Below are positions 15,740 to 24,357 of a stretch of DNA of 64,000 nt, one piece after another. Each line of letters opens with the position of its first letter. Positions within the stretch are counted from its first letter, which is position 1. The notes beneath the pieces were generated by a model. That model searched no databases, was not told where the DNA came from, and saw only the letters and a program-made list of their open reading frames with translations. Position numbers and translations under genes: made by a program. Source of the DNA: Stenotrophomonas sepilia (GTDB lineage: Bacteria; Pseudomonadota; Gammaproteobacteria; Xanthomonadales; Xanthomonadaceae); contig NZ_LXXZ01000033.1 in the NCBI RefSeq assembly GCF_003244875.1, positions 1 through 64,000 on the forward strand. The letters are read 5' to 3'.

Positions 15740-17500
15740 TTACCAACCGATGGCCCAGGCTGCGCCCACGGCCGTGTCCTGCCCGCTGCGGGAAACCCCG
15801 ATCGAGAAGGCCGATGGGGATCCGCGTGGGGTGGTCACGTCGCGGGTGTAGCCGATGGAAATGGCGGCTTGGCCGCTGCAGCCACCTACGCCTACGGCCA
15901 AGCGGTTGCGGTTCTCCCCATGGATGGCCGACGTCGAGGTGGCCATCTGGGCGTTGGCTTGGGCCATGGCGCAGATACCGCTCACCCGCTTGTCGAGCTG
16001 GCGGAAACGGCGGTCCGTCAGGTTCCAGCGGTCGTCTTGCTGCCGCTGGTAATCCCACAATTGGCCACCGTTGATCGCGTCCGAGGACCCTGCGGCGATC
16101 GCCCCCGCTGCCACCCCGGTTACCCGCTGGTTGCCGGCGTTGATCCCGGATCTGGTGACCGATGGACCGCCCTGGACAGTGAAGCCGTCGCTGTTGTGGA
16201 TGGCCTTGGCCACCTGGACCGAGCCCTTTTCGGACAGTCCAACGTTGTCTTTCAAGCCAACGGTTTGGGTGCCGTCCCCGTTGTCAGTGACCTCGATGTT
16301 GGCCCCGGCCACCGTGGTGCTGCTTCCTCCGTCCTTACCGTCCTTGCCTGCTGGGCCTTGCGGACCGGTGGGGCCCTGTGGACCGGGGGTGCCACCACCG
16401 CCGCCAGGGTTTTGTTCCAGCTGGTGAACGCGCCCATCGAGATCGTAGATGGCACCGGCCACGGTGGTGTAGTTGTTACCGCTGCTCAGCTGGTAGTTCG
16501 GCGCCACGATCAAGCCGTTCACCATGGAGGCGCCAGCGCCCAAGGTTTCCACGGCGGTCCGCAGTTGGCTGACGGCCACGGCGTCGTCGTCCGCTTTGCC
16601 CAAGGCAACTTGGGTCAAGCGGCGGTTGCCAAAGGCTGCAGTGTCTTCTTCATCGCACGTGGTGTTGGCGCCCACGGCCACGCATCCCCATGCGTTGGCC
16701 ACGGCACGGGGCCCCAATGCCACACTTTCTGTGGCGTTGGCCGTGGCAGACGCGCCGAAGGCGGCAGAGTAGGGCGCAAACGCCTGTGCCCATGGACCCA
16801 CGGCGGTGCCGGCCTCGCCGGCAACGCCAGCGCTGTAACCGTAGGCGCCGGCAAAGTCGGCGGTTGCGTTGGCACCGGGCCCCACGGCGGATGCACCTTC
16901 GCCCTCGGTCTGGGATGCGGCGCCCAACGCGAGGTTGCGATCGCCTTGAGCATTCGCCCCGGCCCCGAAAGCCGCCGCGCCGTTTCCATCGGCTCTTGCG
17001 GTTGAGCCTACAGCGGTCCCGCCATCCCCGAGCGCGCGGGCACTAGAGCCGATGGCCACACCGGTGATCCCGCTGGCCAGGCTGTGCCCGCCAATGGCCA
17101 CCGCGGAATCGCCGGTGGCTTGGGCTTGGGCTCCGACGGCGACGGCGTAAACCGCAAATGCCTGTGCGCGAGAGCCAATGGCGAGCGCATTTGAGCCCTG
17201 CGCTTCGCTCGAGAACCCCAGAGCGGTTGTATGGCATCCGCGAGCGGTGGCGCGATTGCCCACCGCAGTGGCCCCCAGGCACTCACCCGGAACGCCATTT
17301 TCATCCACCATTATCCCGCCGTCGGCGAGGGCGTCCGCCCCGATGGTCGTGGCCCCAACGGTCAACGATTGGGCGCGGTCGCCTACCGCAGTGGTCTCGG
17401 GTTTGGTGGCAACGGCACCGTTGCCCACTTGAACCTGGGCTTGCGCCGTGCCAGCAACAAGGCCTGCCAGCAAAGCGCAGTGGATGAGGGAGCGTTTCAT
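15740..17500 (-). CDS. YadA-type trimeric autotransporter adhesin
   Basis: A 586-residue protein with a signal peptide (MKRSLIHCALLAGLVAGTAQAQ). Residues about 30-300 are degenerate 14-residue YadA/Hia head repeats (AxAxGxxAxA, TAVG, NALAIGSRAQAFAVYAVAVG). A neck and stalk follow with a collagen-like Gly-Pro-Gln stretch (TPGPQGPTGPQGPAGKDGKD, about residue 365-390). The C-terminus is a YadA anchor (AAISIGYTRDVTTPRGS to the terminal W) that would form the beta-barrel. It is displayed on the outer membrane and mediates adhesion or aggregation. AGGAGG lies before the ATG, and an element operator at 17525 controls it. Confidence 0.9.
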   Translation of the reverse strand: MKRSLIHCALLAGLVAGTAQAQVQVGNGAVATKPETTAVGDRAQSLTVGATTIGADALADGGIMVDENGVPGECLGATAVGNRATARGCHTTALGFSSEAQGSNALAIGSRAQAFAVYAVAVGAQAQATGDSAVAIGGHSLASGITGVAIGSSARALGDGGTAVGSTARADGNGAAAFGAGANAQGDRNLALGAASQTEGEGASAVGPGANATADFAGAYGYSAGVAGEAGTAVGPWAQAFAPYSAAFGASATANATESVALGPRAVANAWGCVAVGANTTCDEEDTAAFGNRRLTQVALGKADDDAVAVSQLRTAVETLGAGASMVNGLIVAPNYQLSSGNNYTTVAGAIYDLDGRVHQLEQNPGGGGGTPGPQGPTGPQGPAGKDGKDGGSSTTVAGANIEVTDNGDGTQTVGLKDNVGLSEKGSVQVAKAIHNSDGFTVQGGPSVTRSGINAGNQRVTGVAAGAIAAGSSDAINGGQLWDYQRQQDDRWNLTDRRFRQLDKRVSGICAMAQANAQMATSTSAIHGENRNRLAVGVGGCSGQAAISIGYTRDVTTPRGSPSAFSIGVSRSGQDTAVGAAWAIGW

Positions 17501-17524
17501 GGGGTGGCCTCCTGGGTCTGAAAT

Positions 17525-17542
17525 GAGTGAGCGTGTGCACTC
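17525..17542. promoter_or_regulatory. 18-bp palindromic operator before the adhesin gene
   Basis: GAGTGAGCGTGTGCACTC fits GAGT-N10-ACTC and lies 24 bp upstream of the adhesin ATG on the minus strand. It is followed by the same 18-base block (17538-17555) as the 14240 site. This places the adhesin under the same control as the element's other genes. Confidence 0.65.
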
Positions 17543-17739
17543 ACGAATAGATCAGATCCTGGAATGCGCAAGCCCCCCCCCCAACGAAACTTCCCGGCGC
17601 AACGGCAGGAGGGGCCGTTGCGCCAGGAAGCGGTGGGGCCGACTTTTCCCCACCCCTGTTCTTCTACGACAGGGAAAAAATTCCGCAAGCCCCCTTGCGC
17701 GTTTTCGATTCTCCGCTTGCATGGGTGTATCGCTCATGT

Positions 17740-17757
17740 GAGTAAGGAGGCCTACTC
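17740..17757. promoter_or_regulatory. 18-bp palindromic operator covering the ribosome site of the M15 gene
   Basis: GAGTAAGGAGGCCTACTC ends immediately before ATG 17758, and its centre contains the Shine-Dalgarno AAGGAGG. A protein bound here, or an RNA hairpin from the same palindrome, would directly block translation initiation. The other copies lie 10-24 bp before a start; only this one embeds the ribosome site. Confidence 0.65.
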
Positions 17758-18552
17758 ATGTTTCAACGCTTGTTGCTCGCGCTCGCACTGGCCAGCGCAC
17801 CCGTCTTGGTCCACGCGCACGCGGCAGCCACCGATTCCGTTGAGGTCCACGGGAAGAAGCCTGGGTTTTTCAAACGCCTGTTCCACCGCCACAAAGACGC
17901 CCCGCAGTGGGACGGTGTCCAGCCCGAGCTTCGCTCAGCGCTGGAACGCATCGCCTTGCAGATGAAGGACGAGGGCTACGACCTGCGGCTGATGGAGGGC
18001 TACCGTTCTAAACAGCGCCAGGCCGAGCTGCTCGCCAGCCAAAAGGGCGTGACCCAGGTGGGGCCAGGCAGCAGCTGCCACAACCACGGTTGGGCCGCGG
18101 ACATGGTCATCTACAAGCGCGGGCGCCCTTCTTGGGACCTGAAGGACGAGCAGGTGCGGCAGGGCTACCAACGCTTCGGTGAGCTCGCCCAGCAGGCGGG
18201 ATTGAGGTGGGGCGGGGCTTGGAAGAGCTTCAAGGACATGCCCCACGTCGAGATGCGCAGCGAGTGCCTGGTAGCCATTCGTGGCGGATCTGCCCCCCGC
18301 CGATCGCTGCAAACAGTGATTGCCAAGGCCGAGTCAGTGTCTGACGCACCGAAAGCACCCCGTTGGGCCTGGAGCGTCGATTCCGAGCTGGCGCCGGACT
18401 GGGCGTGCGAATCCGTGCTTTGCAGTGTGTCGTGGGCGACGGTGAGCCGGCCATGGAGCTATGGCGTAAGGCCGCCGTTGAAAGGACTCCGTCCAGAACC
18501 GTTTGCTGAGGCGTCCTGTCCCATGGCCCCAATTGCCCTGAGGCACACATGA
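17758..18552 (+). CDS. Secreted M15-family peptidase (L-Ala-D-Glu / D,D-peptidase type)
   Basis: A 264-residue protein with signal peptide (MFQRLLLALALASAPVLVHA). Residues about 60-165 are an M15C/VanY-like domain: EGYRSKQRQAELLASQKG, SSCHNHGWAADMVIYKRG with the zinc His and Asp, and DMPHVEMR with the last zinc His. It cleaves peptidoglycan stem peptides. On conjugative elements such enzymes locally open the wall for the transfer channel. The C-terminal 85 residues (after CLVAIRGG) are unrelated to the family, are Pro/Ser-rich and may be a degenerate extension. Its start codon abuts the palindromic operator. Confidence 0.85.
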   Translation: MFQRLLLALALASAPVLVHAHAAATDSVEVHGKKPGFFKRLFHRHKDAPQWDGVQPELRSALERIALQMKDEGYDLRLMEGYRSKQRQAELLASQKGVTQVGPGSSCHNHGWAADMVIYKRGRPSWDLKDEQVRQGYQRFGELAQQAGLRWGGAWKSFKDMPHVEMRSECLVAIRGGSAPRRSLQTVIAKAESVSDAPKAPRWAWSVDSELAPDWACESVLCSVSWATVSRPWSYGVRPPLKGLRPEPFAEASCPMAPIALRHT

Positions 18553-18827
18553 GGAAGCGGTCCACCGGATTGCTTCCCTTTTCGGCGGAGAGTGGGGGCG
18601 AACGGGTCATCTGCCCTGATCGCGCCGGTTTGGAGAAGATCGAGATTGGCGATCCCAAGGGCGGCAAAAACGGCTGGATCCGTTGCACCGCAAGGGGTAT
18701 GCTCATCGCGGGCACATTCAAGGGCACCTCCCAGATTCGTGAAACCCAAGCCGTCCAAGGGGTGAGGGCACTTCTCAAGGAAGTCCCACTCTCTCCGCCA
18801 GTCTTTGCAAAAAGCTCCTGGAAATAG
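18549..18827 (+). CDS. Small unknown protein overlapping the peptidase gene
   Basis: A 92-residue frame whose ATG overlaps the TGA of the peptidase gene (ATGA), suggesting translational coupling. The protein is basic and Gly-rich (ERVICPDRAGLEKIEIGD, NGWIRCTARGMLIAGTF), with two cysteines and no signal peptide or span. It ends inside the loop of the following terminator, which fits a real last gene. No family was recognised. Confidence 0.45.
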   Translation: MRKRSTGLLPFSAESGGERVICPDRAGLEKIEIGDPKGGKNGWIRCTARGMLIAGTFKGTSQIRETQAVQGVRALLKEVPLSPPVFAKSSWK

Positions 18828-18836
18828 GGGCTTTTT
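18809..18836 (+). terminator. Rho-independent terminator
   Basis: AAAAAGCTCC (18809-18818) pairs with GGGGCTTTTT (18827-18836), ending in a T-run. It closes the peptidase transcript and is the last clear element-type feature. Confidence 0.75.
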
Positions 18837-18837
18837 C

Positions 18838-19467
18838 GCTTCTACAGCCTTAGCTGCCCGCCCGCTTACCCTTCCACCTGCAAAGGTCGATTCTGCGCGA
18901 TCTGCTGCCGAACCCAGCCTTGCACCCCGGATTCTATCCAGAGGAAGTTGTCGCCTCGGCCAACAACAGGCGCAGCGCAATCTTCTCCCTGCAGCGACGG
19001 AGGCTGCGCCGAACCTTCTGCTCTACGAATTGACCGTCTGACGAAACAGGGCACCGCCCGGGCGTCGGCAAGCATCCGGGCAGTGCCCCAAAACAGGTGA
19101 TCTCAGCACCTGACATGGCCGTCGCCCCTCGCCAGAGCGTCGGGATTGTCGTCAGGGTCTACGGTAATGGGGAACAGCAAGTGTCTACTCTGCGTTGGGT
19201 TGCTCAGCTGCTGCGCCTGTACGTACCAACGAATACTGATCTGAATGTGGATTCAGGGAGACTGCACAGCGCTGAGGGAACCTCTACCAGTAGCACACCG
19301 CTGCGGTATGCATCCTTCCATCGACGTGTTCACAGTTCGGGCATCACTTATCAGACACGCCACTTGCGCTGTGTGTGTGCCTTCGAATGGTGAGCTATAT
19401 GGCTCGGTCACCGACGTTGTACATCTTCCATCATCGATGGAGAGCGTTGCCTTCATGTCTCCCGCGA
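18838..19467. other. Gene-free stretch, possible element boundary
   Basis: About 630 bp with only weak frames, none with a good ribosome site or natural composition. No tRNA gene or obvious direct repeat was found. Base composition becomes less GC-rich towards 19400. The change from element genes to chromosomal-type genes happens here, so an attachment site could lie within it, but none is identifiable by eye. Confidence 0.35.
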
Positions 19468-19992
19468 CTACACTCTTAAAAGCAACAGCGCCAGTGGATG
19501 TAAAATTTTTGCTACAGGATAGTACCCTTCGGGGGCGACAGCGTACAGATAGTCCGAGCTCCTGGCGGAGATTGGAGCATTGCTCGAAGAGGGGACATCA
19601 GCTTTGCTGTTTGTGCAGGACCAACTCCACACTGCCTCTCCGGAGATTGTGGTTGCCCCTCTTGAGGGGACAGAGTCTTTTGCTTCACACAGGGCCTGGT
19701 GATAGATCTTGGTTGCTTGACTTTGGTCGTCAAACCGATAGACAAGCCCGCCCTTTCCATCTCTGAACAGACGTTGCTCAACCATCACCGTACCGCCTTG
19801 GAAATCGGACGTCGGGATGGTTCGAACGATCCACTTCTTTCCATCGGAAGATTCAAGCTGGCGTTCATGAATCGCCGAGCTTTCACTGGCAATCGGATTG
19901 GCGGCCGCTAGTCCTGGCGCGACCGCAACGAGAATGGCGAGGGCGATCAAGGCCTTTCCAATCGGCTTCGATGATTTCTTTACAGTGTCCAT
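19468..19992 (-). CDS. Secreted protein, unknown
   Basis: The ATG at 19992 is chosen because AAGGGA lies upstream and a textbook signal peptide follows (KKSSKPIGKALIALAILVAV, cleavage near GLAAA-NP). The mature part of about 145 residues is polar with two cysteines (LCEAKD, WSWSCTNS) and ends in a hydrophobic, leucine-rich tail (ILHPLALLLLRV). It stands alone between gene-poor stretches. No family was recognised. Confidence 0.6.
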   Translation of the reverse strand: MDTVKKSSKPIGKALIALAILVAVAPGLAAANPIASESSAIHERQLESSDGKKWIVRTIPTSDFQGGTVMVEQRLFRDGKGGLVYRFDDQSQATKIYHQALCEAKDSVPSRGATTISGEAVWSWSCTNSKADVPSSSNAPISARSSDYLYAVAPEGYYPVAKILHPLALLLLRV

Positions 19993-20360
19993 ACTTTTCC
20001 CTTGTTCGATTTGGCGCATCAGTCGAGCTGTTTTCGCAGCTGGCCAGTGACCTCCTGGACTCAAATGCCGAGAGACTTGGAGACACTGCCTACACCATAT
20101 GCGATGCAGGGCTCGCTTGTGCGAGGTTGCTCGCATTTTGTGAAATTGGTTGGCATTTTAACTTTCCCGCGCTGATCGTAATCTTCGCTGGGTCGTGCCT
20201 ATATTCTTGGCCCTAGTTTCATGGCGATACTGGGAGACAGCCGGCTGGGTGCGGTCACTCTCATCGCCATGCGCGAATGCCCAGGGAGAGGCATTTGTGT
20301 TTCTGACAGACGACGACCCCTGGATACTTGAACTGCTGGCTCGCTGGTGAGGTCACGTGT
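19993..20360. other. Intergenic stretch
   Basis: Contains the promoter side of the secreted-protein gene and, at the other end, the 3' side of the helicase gene. It is locally AT-rich around 20150-20220. No gene, RNA or clear repeat was seen. Confidence 0.4.
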
Positions 20361-23120
20361 TCACCCACGACGCCCACCCTTCGGCTTGTTATGGCACAAC
20401 GGATAACTCGAGCACGACCGGAACGCCCCATGCGGCCCATTGCGGTCCACGAACACGCCCACCTTGCACACCGGGCAGCGCTCTTCTTGGATGGCTGTGC
20501 CTGAAATCGCGGTCACTTCCACGGCGCCATCCTTCACCAGCTCATCCAGGAATGGCGAGTGCTTGCCCTGCAGGGTGAACATCGCAACCGATCGTCGCGC
20601 CCGCGTCAGCGCGACATAGAACAGGCGCCGTTCTTCGCTCAGCGGATAGGTATCGCCGTCCGGCATTGCCAGCGAAAGCACCGGGTCATCCGCGCGCAGG
20701 CTCGGGAAGCTGCGGTTGATCATGCCCGGCAGGATCACGTAGTCCGCCTCGCGCCCCTTCGATCGATGGGCGGTCAGGAACTCGACGTCCATCGTGCTGC
20801 CAAAGGCCGCCTTCCAATCCGAAGGCATCGCGCTGCGGTCCGCGCGATACCGCCCCAGAACAAAGACCGTCACGCGCCCGTTGCGTCCCTGCGGCACCGT
20901 GCCTGACAACAGTTGCTGGTGCAGCTTCGCAAGGTATTGGCGAACGCCATCCTGCACCTCCTCACGCTGGTTCATCTGGAACGCCTGCAGCACCGGCCCC
21001 ACTGCCGGCGTAGCCGAGCGCACGGTCTTGGCGATCTGCTCGGGGTTGCGGCTGATGAAGCGACTGGATACATCACACAGTGCCTGCGGGCAGCGGAACG
21101 TCTGCTTCAGTTTCAGCACCTGGCCATGGCCCATCCATTCGCGGAATCCGGTCATCACCGAAACGTCGGCGCCAGCGAAGCGATTGATCGATTGCCAGTC
21201 ATCGCCCACCGCAAACAGATGGCGGCCCGGTTGGCTGACCAGGGCACGGCAGAGGCGCGCACGGGCGCGCGAGGCATCCTGGAATTCGTCGGCCATCACC
21301 AGATCGTAGGGTGATTCATAGTGGCCCTGTTCCAGCAGCCCGGCGGCCATGTTGAGCATGTCCTCGAAGTCGATGCTGCGCTCGTCAGCCAGCGCGTTGT
21401 CCCAGGCCTGGAAAACCGGCCCGGCGATCTCCAGGAAGCGCCGGTAGCGTTCCTTGAACTGATCCTCGGGCATCTGCCGCAGGCGCGCCGCCATGTCATC
21501 CAGCGTCAGGCAGTTGCTCTTGGCATGCGCAATGAAGGTGCGCATCAGGCCGATCAGGTCTGCATCCGGCATCGGCTTGGCGCCCTGGTCGGGCAGCTCG
21601 CGGTCCGGGTTCGGGTCGAGTTCGACACCAGCCGCACGCAGCCGCTCGGCTAGATCCTGCAGGGCCTGTCCACTGCGCAGGCCGAACGACGTCGTTTCCA
21701 CCAGTGCGGTGCTGTGCGCCGCATGCTGCTGCCGCTTCCAGTGCATCCCTTCGCTGTAGTTGGCAAAGTGCTTTGGCGGCTGGCCATCGGCATCCAGCGC
21801 AAAGTGCTCGTGATACAGCTGGGCGTACGGATAGTAGAAGTCCGGACGATACTGGCGGTGGGTGTCCGTCGCGGTATCGAATTCGTAGCGCCGCTCGTAG
21901 TCGTACGCCACGCCGTTGTAGAACAGCCAGTCGGCGATGACGCACTCTTCCAGGCTCTTCACCCGCTCGCCCTGCAGGGTACGCATGTAGGGCGTGCCAT
22001 CGCGGTCGTAACCATCGGCCATCATGTCGGCGCCGAACGGCGGAAGATCGCGCCCGAACACCAGGCGGAACATGTCCCACTGGGTGCGGAAGTGGGTCGA
22101 GCGGTCCTTCAGGTCGTCCACCAGTTCGGCCAGCTTGTTGAAGCCCAGCGTCGCGTCGACCGCCCATTCCGGGATATCCGGCTTGCGCCCTGTGGCTTTG
22201 GCGATGATGGACAGGCCCAGGGCGTGGAAGGTCCGCGCCTCCACCACGGTGTCGCCCATGCCGAGCCGGTCGAAGCATCGCTGCGCGCGCTCTTCCAGCT
22301 CCTTGGCGGCGTCCTTGTTGAAGGCGAGCATCACGATCCGTTCGGGCTCCATGAAGCCGCGATCGATGGCATAGGCGGCCTTGGCAACCATCGTGGAGGT
22401 CTTGCCAGAGCCGGCCGCGGCCACGACCTGCACGCGGTTGTCGAAGCAGATGACGGCGCGGGCCTGCTCCTCGGTCAGCGGCCTGCTCTCGACCCGGTCC
22501 AGGAAGGGCTTGGCCAGACCCAGTTCGCGGGTCGCCATTGCCTCATTGGCGTCCGCCCACAGGGCGGGCCAATCCAGCTGCCAGTCATGCAGTGCGTCCA
22601 GTGCCATGCGGTGGCGGTCCGAGTGCAGGTCGTCATGCACCTCCTCGTCGAGGAACAGCTGCTCCAGCTCGGCGGGCGGCAGGGGCAGGGACGGGCGGTC
22701 GGCCAGCAACGCCTGCTGCTGTTCGTACGTGATCCAGCGGCGGCCGGTGGTGCCTCGGTCGGTAAGCGCATCTGCCTCGGCCAGCCACGCCTGGATCTGC
22801 GCCAGAACGTGCTCAAACTGTGCCTTGCGCCCCCGCCTGGAGCGCGCGAAAAGCATGTGCTGCACGGCAGCGGCAAGCCGGGAGCCCTGGCTGTTCGGCA
22901 GCCCATCCACAGACAGTGCTTCGCCGCGCTCGGTCGTCAGTTCGACCCTGGACCAGAGTACGCCGCGAACGACCCGCACGCTGTGTTCGTTCGCTACATG
23001 CTGGCGGTACTGCCTGCCGTCGATCAAAAGCGCGACCTGTTCGCCATCCAGCCGCAACTGCCAGTCCGGCGAGCGGGTCACACGCTGGCCCCAGCCCGAG
23101 GGGCGCCATTCCATAGACAT
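20361..23120 (-). CDS. helD: UvrD/Rep-family helicase, helicase IV-like, with C4 zinc finger
   Basis: About 919 residues from the ATG at 23120 (a second in-frame ATG is at 23114; in-frame ATG 23246 gives an unlikely N-terminus). Superfamily-1 motifs are present: QVVAAAGSGKTSTMVAKAAY (motif I), VMADEFQDASRARARL (II), AVGDDWQSINRFAGADV (III), FLTAHRSKGREADYVIL (V) and RRLFYVALTRARR (VI). The N-terminal part matches the helicase IV layout, and the C-terminus has a topoisomerase-type C4 finger (CPVCKVGVFVDRNGPHGAF...CHN). It unwinds DNA 3'-5' in recombination or repair. This appears to be a chromosomal gene. The symbol is by resemblance. Confidence 0.85.
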   Translation of the reverse strand: MSMEWRPSGWGQRVTRSPDWQLRLDGEQVALLIDGRQYRQHVANEHSVRVVRGVLWSRVELTTERGEALSVDGLPNSQGSRLAAAVQHMLFARSRRGRKAQFEHVLAQIQAWLAEADALTDRGTTGRRWITYEQQQALLADRPSLPLPPAELEQLFLDEEVHDDLHSDRHRMALDALHDWQLDWPALWADANEAMATRELGLAKPFLDRVESRPLTEEQARAVICFDNRVQVVAAAGSGKTSTMVAKAAYAIDRGFMEPERIVMLAFNKDAAKELEERAQRCFDRLGMGDTVVEARTFHALGLSIIAKATGRKPDIPEWAVDATLGFNKLAELVDDLKDRSTHFRTQWDMFRLVFGRDLPPFGADMMADGYDRDGTPYMRTLQGERVKSLEECVIADWLFYNGVAYDYERRYEFDTATDTHRQYRPDFYYPYAQLYHEHFALDADGQPPKHFANYSEGMHWKRQQHAAHSTALVETTSFGLRSGQALQDLAERLRAAGVELDPNPDRELPDQGAKPMPDADLIGLMRTFIAHAKSNCLTLDDMAARLRQMPEDQFKERYRRFLEIAGPVFQAWDNALADERSIDFEDMLNMAAGLLEQGHYESPYDLVMADEFQDASRARARLCRALVSQPGRHLFAVGDDWQSINRFAGADVSVMTGFREWMGHGQVLKLKQTFRCPQALCDVSSRFISRNPEQIAKTVRSATPAVGPVLQAFQMNQREEVQDGVRQYLAKLHQQLLSGTVPQGRNGRVTVFVLGRYRADRSAMPSDWKAAFGSTMDVEFLTAHRSKGREADYVILPGMINRSFPSLRADDPVLSLAMPDGDTYPLSEERRLFYVALTRARRSVAMFTLQGKHSPFLDELVKDGAVEVTAISGTAIQEERCPVCKVGVFVDRNGPHGAFRSCSSYPLCHNKPKGGRRG

Positions 23121-23266
23121 CCAGATACTGCCTTGCGTACGTGACCGGGCGTAAAGCGCCCTTGCCGCCACATGATAAGGCGGCTTGGCGTGGCACGTTG
23201 CGTTTTTCCGGTCAGTCGCGCGCGTGAGCCAGCGATGGCATTGCACCCTCGCCGGCGCGACAGGCG

Positions 23267-24256
23267 TCAGGCGTTCACATCCACGACGATGCGGCCGCGC
23301 ACCTTGCCGGGGATGATCTGCTCATAGACATCCAGCACCTCGGCGAGGCCGATCTGCTGCACGGTGCTTTCCAGCTTCTGCGGGTCCAAGTCGGTCGCAA
23401 GCCGATCCCAGGCGCGCTGGCGAACCTCTTGTGGAGCATTCACCGAATCCACGCCGGCCAGGGTCACGTTGCGCAGGATGAAGGGCAATACCGAGCCGTG
23501 CAGAGCGTCGCTCTGCGCCAGGCCGCACGCGGCCACGGCACCGCGATACTTCGTCTCGGCGATGGCGTTGACCAGGGTAGGGCCGCCGGCCACATCCACC
23601 ACGCCGGCCCAGCGTTCGGCACTCACCGGCCGCTCGCGCGGCTCCGAGAGCTGCGCACGATCGATGATCTCGGCCGCACCCAGGTTGTGCAGATACTCGG
23701 CGTGCTCTGGTCGCCCGGTGGCGGCCACCACGCGGTAACCCAGCTTCGAGAGGATCGCCACCGCGATCGAGCCGACGCCACCGTTGGCGCCAGTCACCAG
23801 CACATCGCCCTTCTCGGGCGTCACCCCGGCATGTTCCAGGGCCAGCACGCACAGCATCGCGGTATAGCCAGCGGTGCCGATGGCCATGGCATCGCGGGTG
23901 CTCAGGTTGCCGGGAATCCGGTTGAGCCATTCGCCGCGTACGCGGGCGCGCTGTGCCAGGCCGCCGTGGTGGCCCATGCTCAGGTCCCAACCATTGAGCA
24001 CGACGCGGTCGCCTGGCTTGAAGTCGGCCCTGCTGGATTCCAGCACCACGCCTGCCAGATCGATGCCGGGAATGAGCGGGAATCTCCGGATGATCGGACT
24101 CTTGCCGGTGAGCGCAAGCGCATCCTTGTAGTTGAGCGTGGAGTACTCGACCTGCACCAGGACATCGCCGTCCATCAGGTCCGCCTCGTCGAAATCGACC
24201 AGCTCGGTCGAAAGCTGGTTGTTCGTCTTGCCGGTCAGCAGGGCTTTGAACGTCAT
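23267..24256 (-). CDS. acuI: AcuI/YhdH-type NADPH-dependent acryloyl-CoA/quinone reductase
   Basis: A 329-residue medium-chain dehydrogenase/reductase, zinc-less. Signature regions: EYSTLNYKDALALTGK near the N-terminus, FPLIPGIDLAGVV, GHHGGLAQRARV and the nucleotide-binding VTGANGGVGSIAVAILSKLG. The start at 24256 (MTFKALL) is preferred over 24268. The family reduces acrylyl-CoA or quinones with NADPH. It is divergently transcribed from an HxlR regulator, a frequent arrangement for redox-stress reductases. Confidence 0.88.
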   Translation of the reverse strand: MTFKALLTGKTNNQLSTELVDFDEADLMDGDVLVQVEYSTLNYKDALALTGKSPIIRRFPLIPGIDLAGVVLESSRADFKPGDRVVLNGWDLSMGHHGGLAQRARVRGEWLNRIPGNLSTRDAMAIGTAGYTAMLCVLALEHAGVTPEKGDVLVTGANGGVGSIAVAILSKLGYRVVAATGRPEHAEYLHNLGAAEIIDRAQLSEPRERPVSAERWAGVVDVAGGPTLVNAIAETKYRGAVAACGLAQSDALHGSVLPFILRNVTLAGVDSVNAPQEVRQRAWDRLATDLDPQKLESTVQQIGLAEVLDVYEQIIPGKVRGRIVVDVNA

Positions 24257-24357
24257 GGATGGCCTCACATTGATGGAATGGGGCCATGCTAGGCTCGTGC
24301 CACTATTGCAACAAGAACGATGATTTTACGTAGGTACTATGGTTTTCCGGAGTATGC
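24257..24357. promoter_or_regulatory. Divergent promoter region acuI / hxlR-type regulator
   Basis: About 100 bp separates the two divergent starts. The centre is AT-rich (AACGATGATTTTACGTAGG at about 24316-24334) with the imperfect palindrome TACGTAGGTACTA. HxlR regulators commonly bind between themselves and such a reductase. The exact operator is not defined. Confidence 0.45.

Noticed and set aside
19097..19393. 99-codon plus-strand frame in the gene-free stretch
   Set aside because: No ribosome site, no recognisable composition, and no link to neighbouring genes.
21714..23144. Plus-strand 476-codon frame opposite the helicase gene
   Set aside because: Antisense shadow of a helicase with all superfamily-1 motifs on the other strand; no ribosome site.
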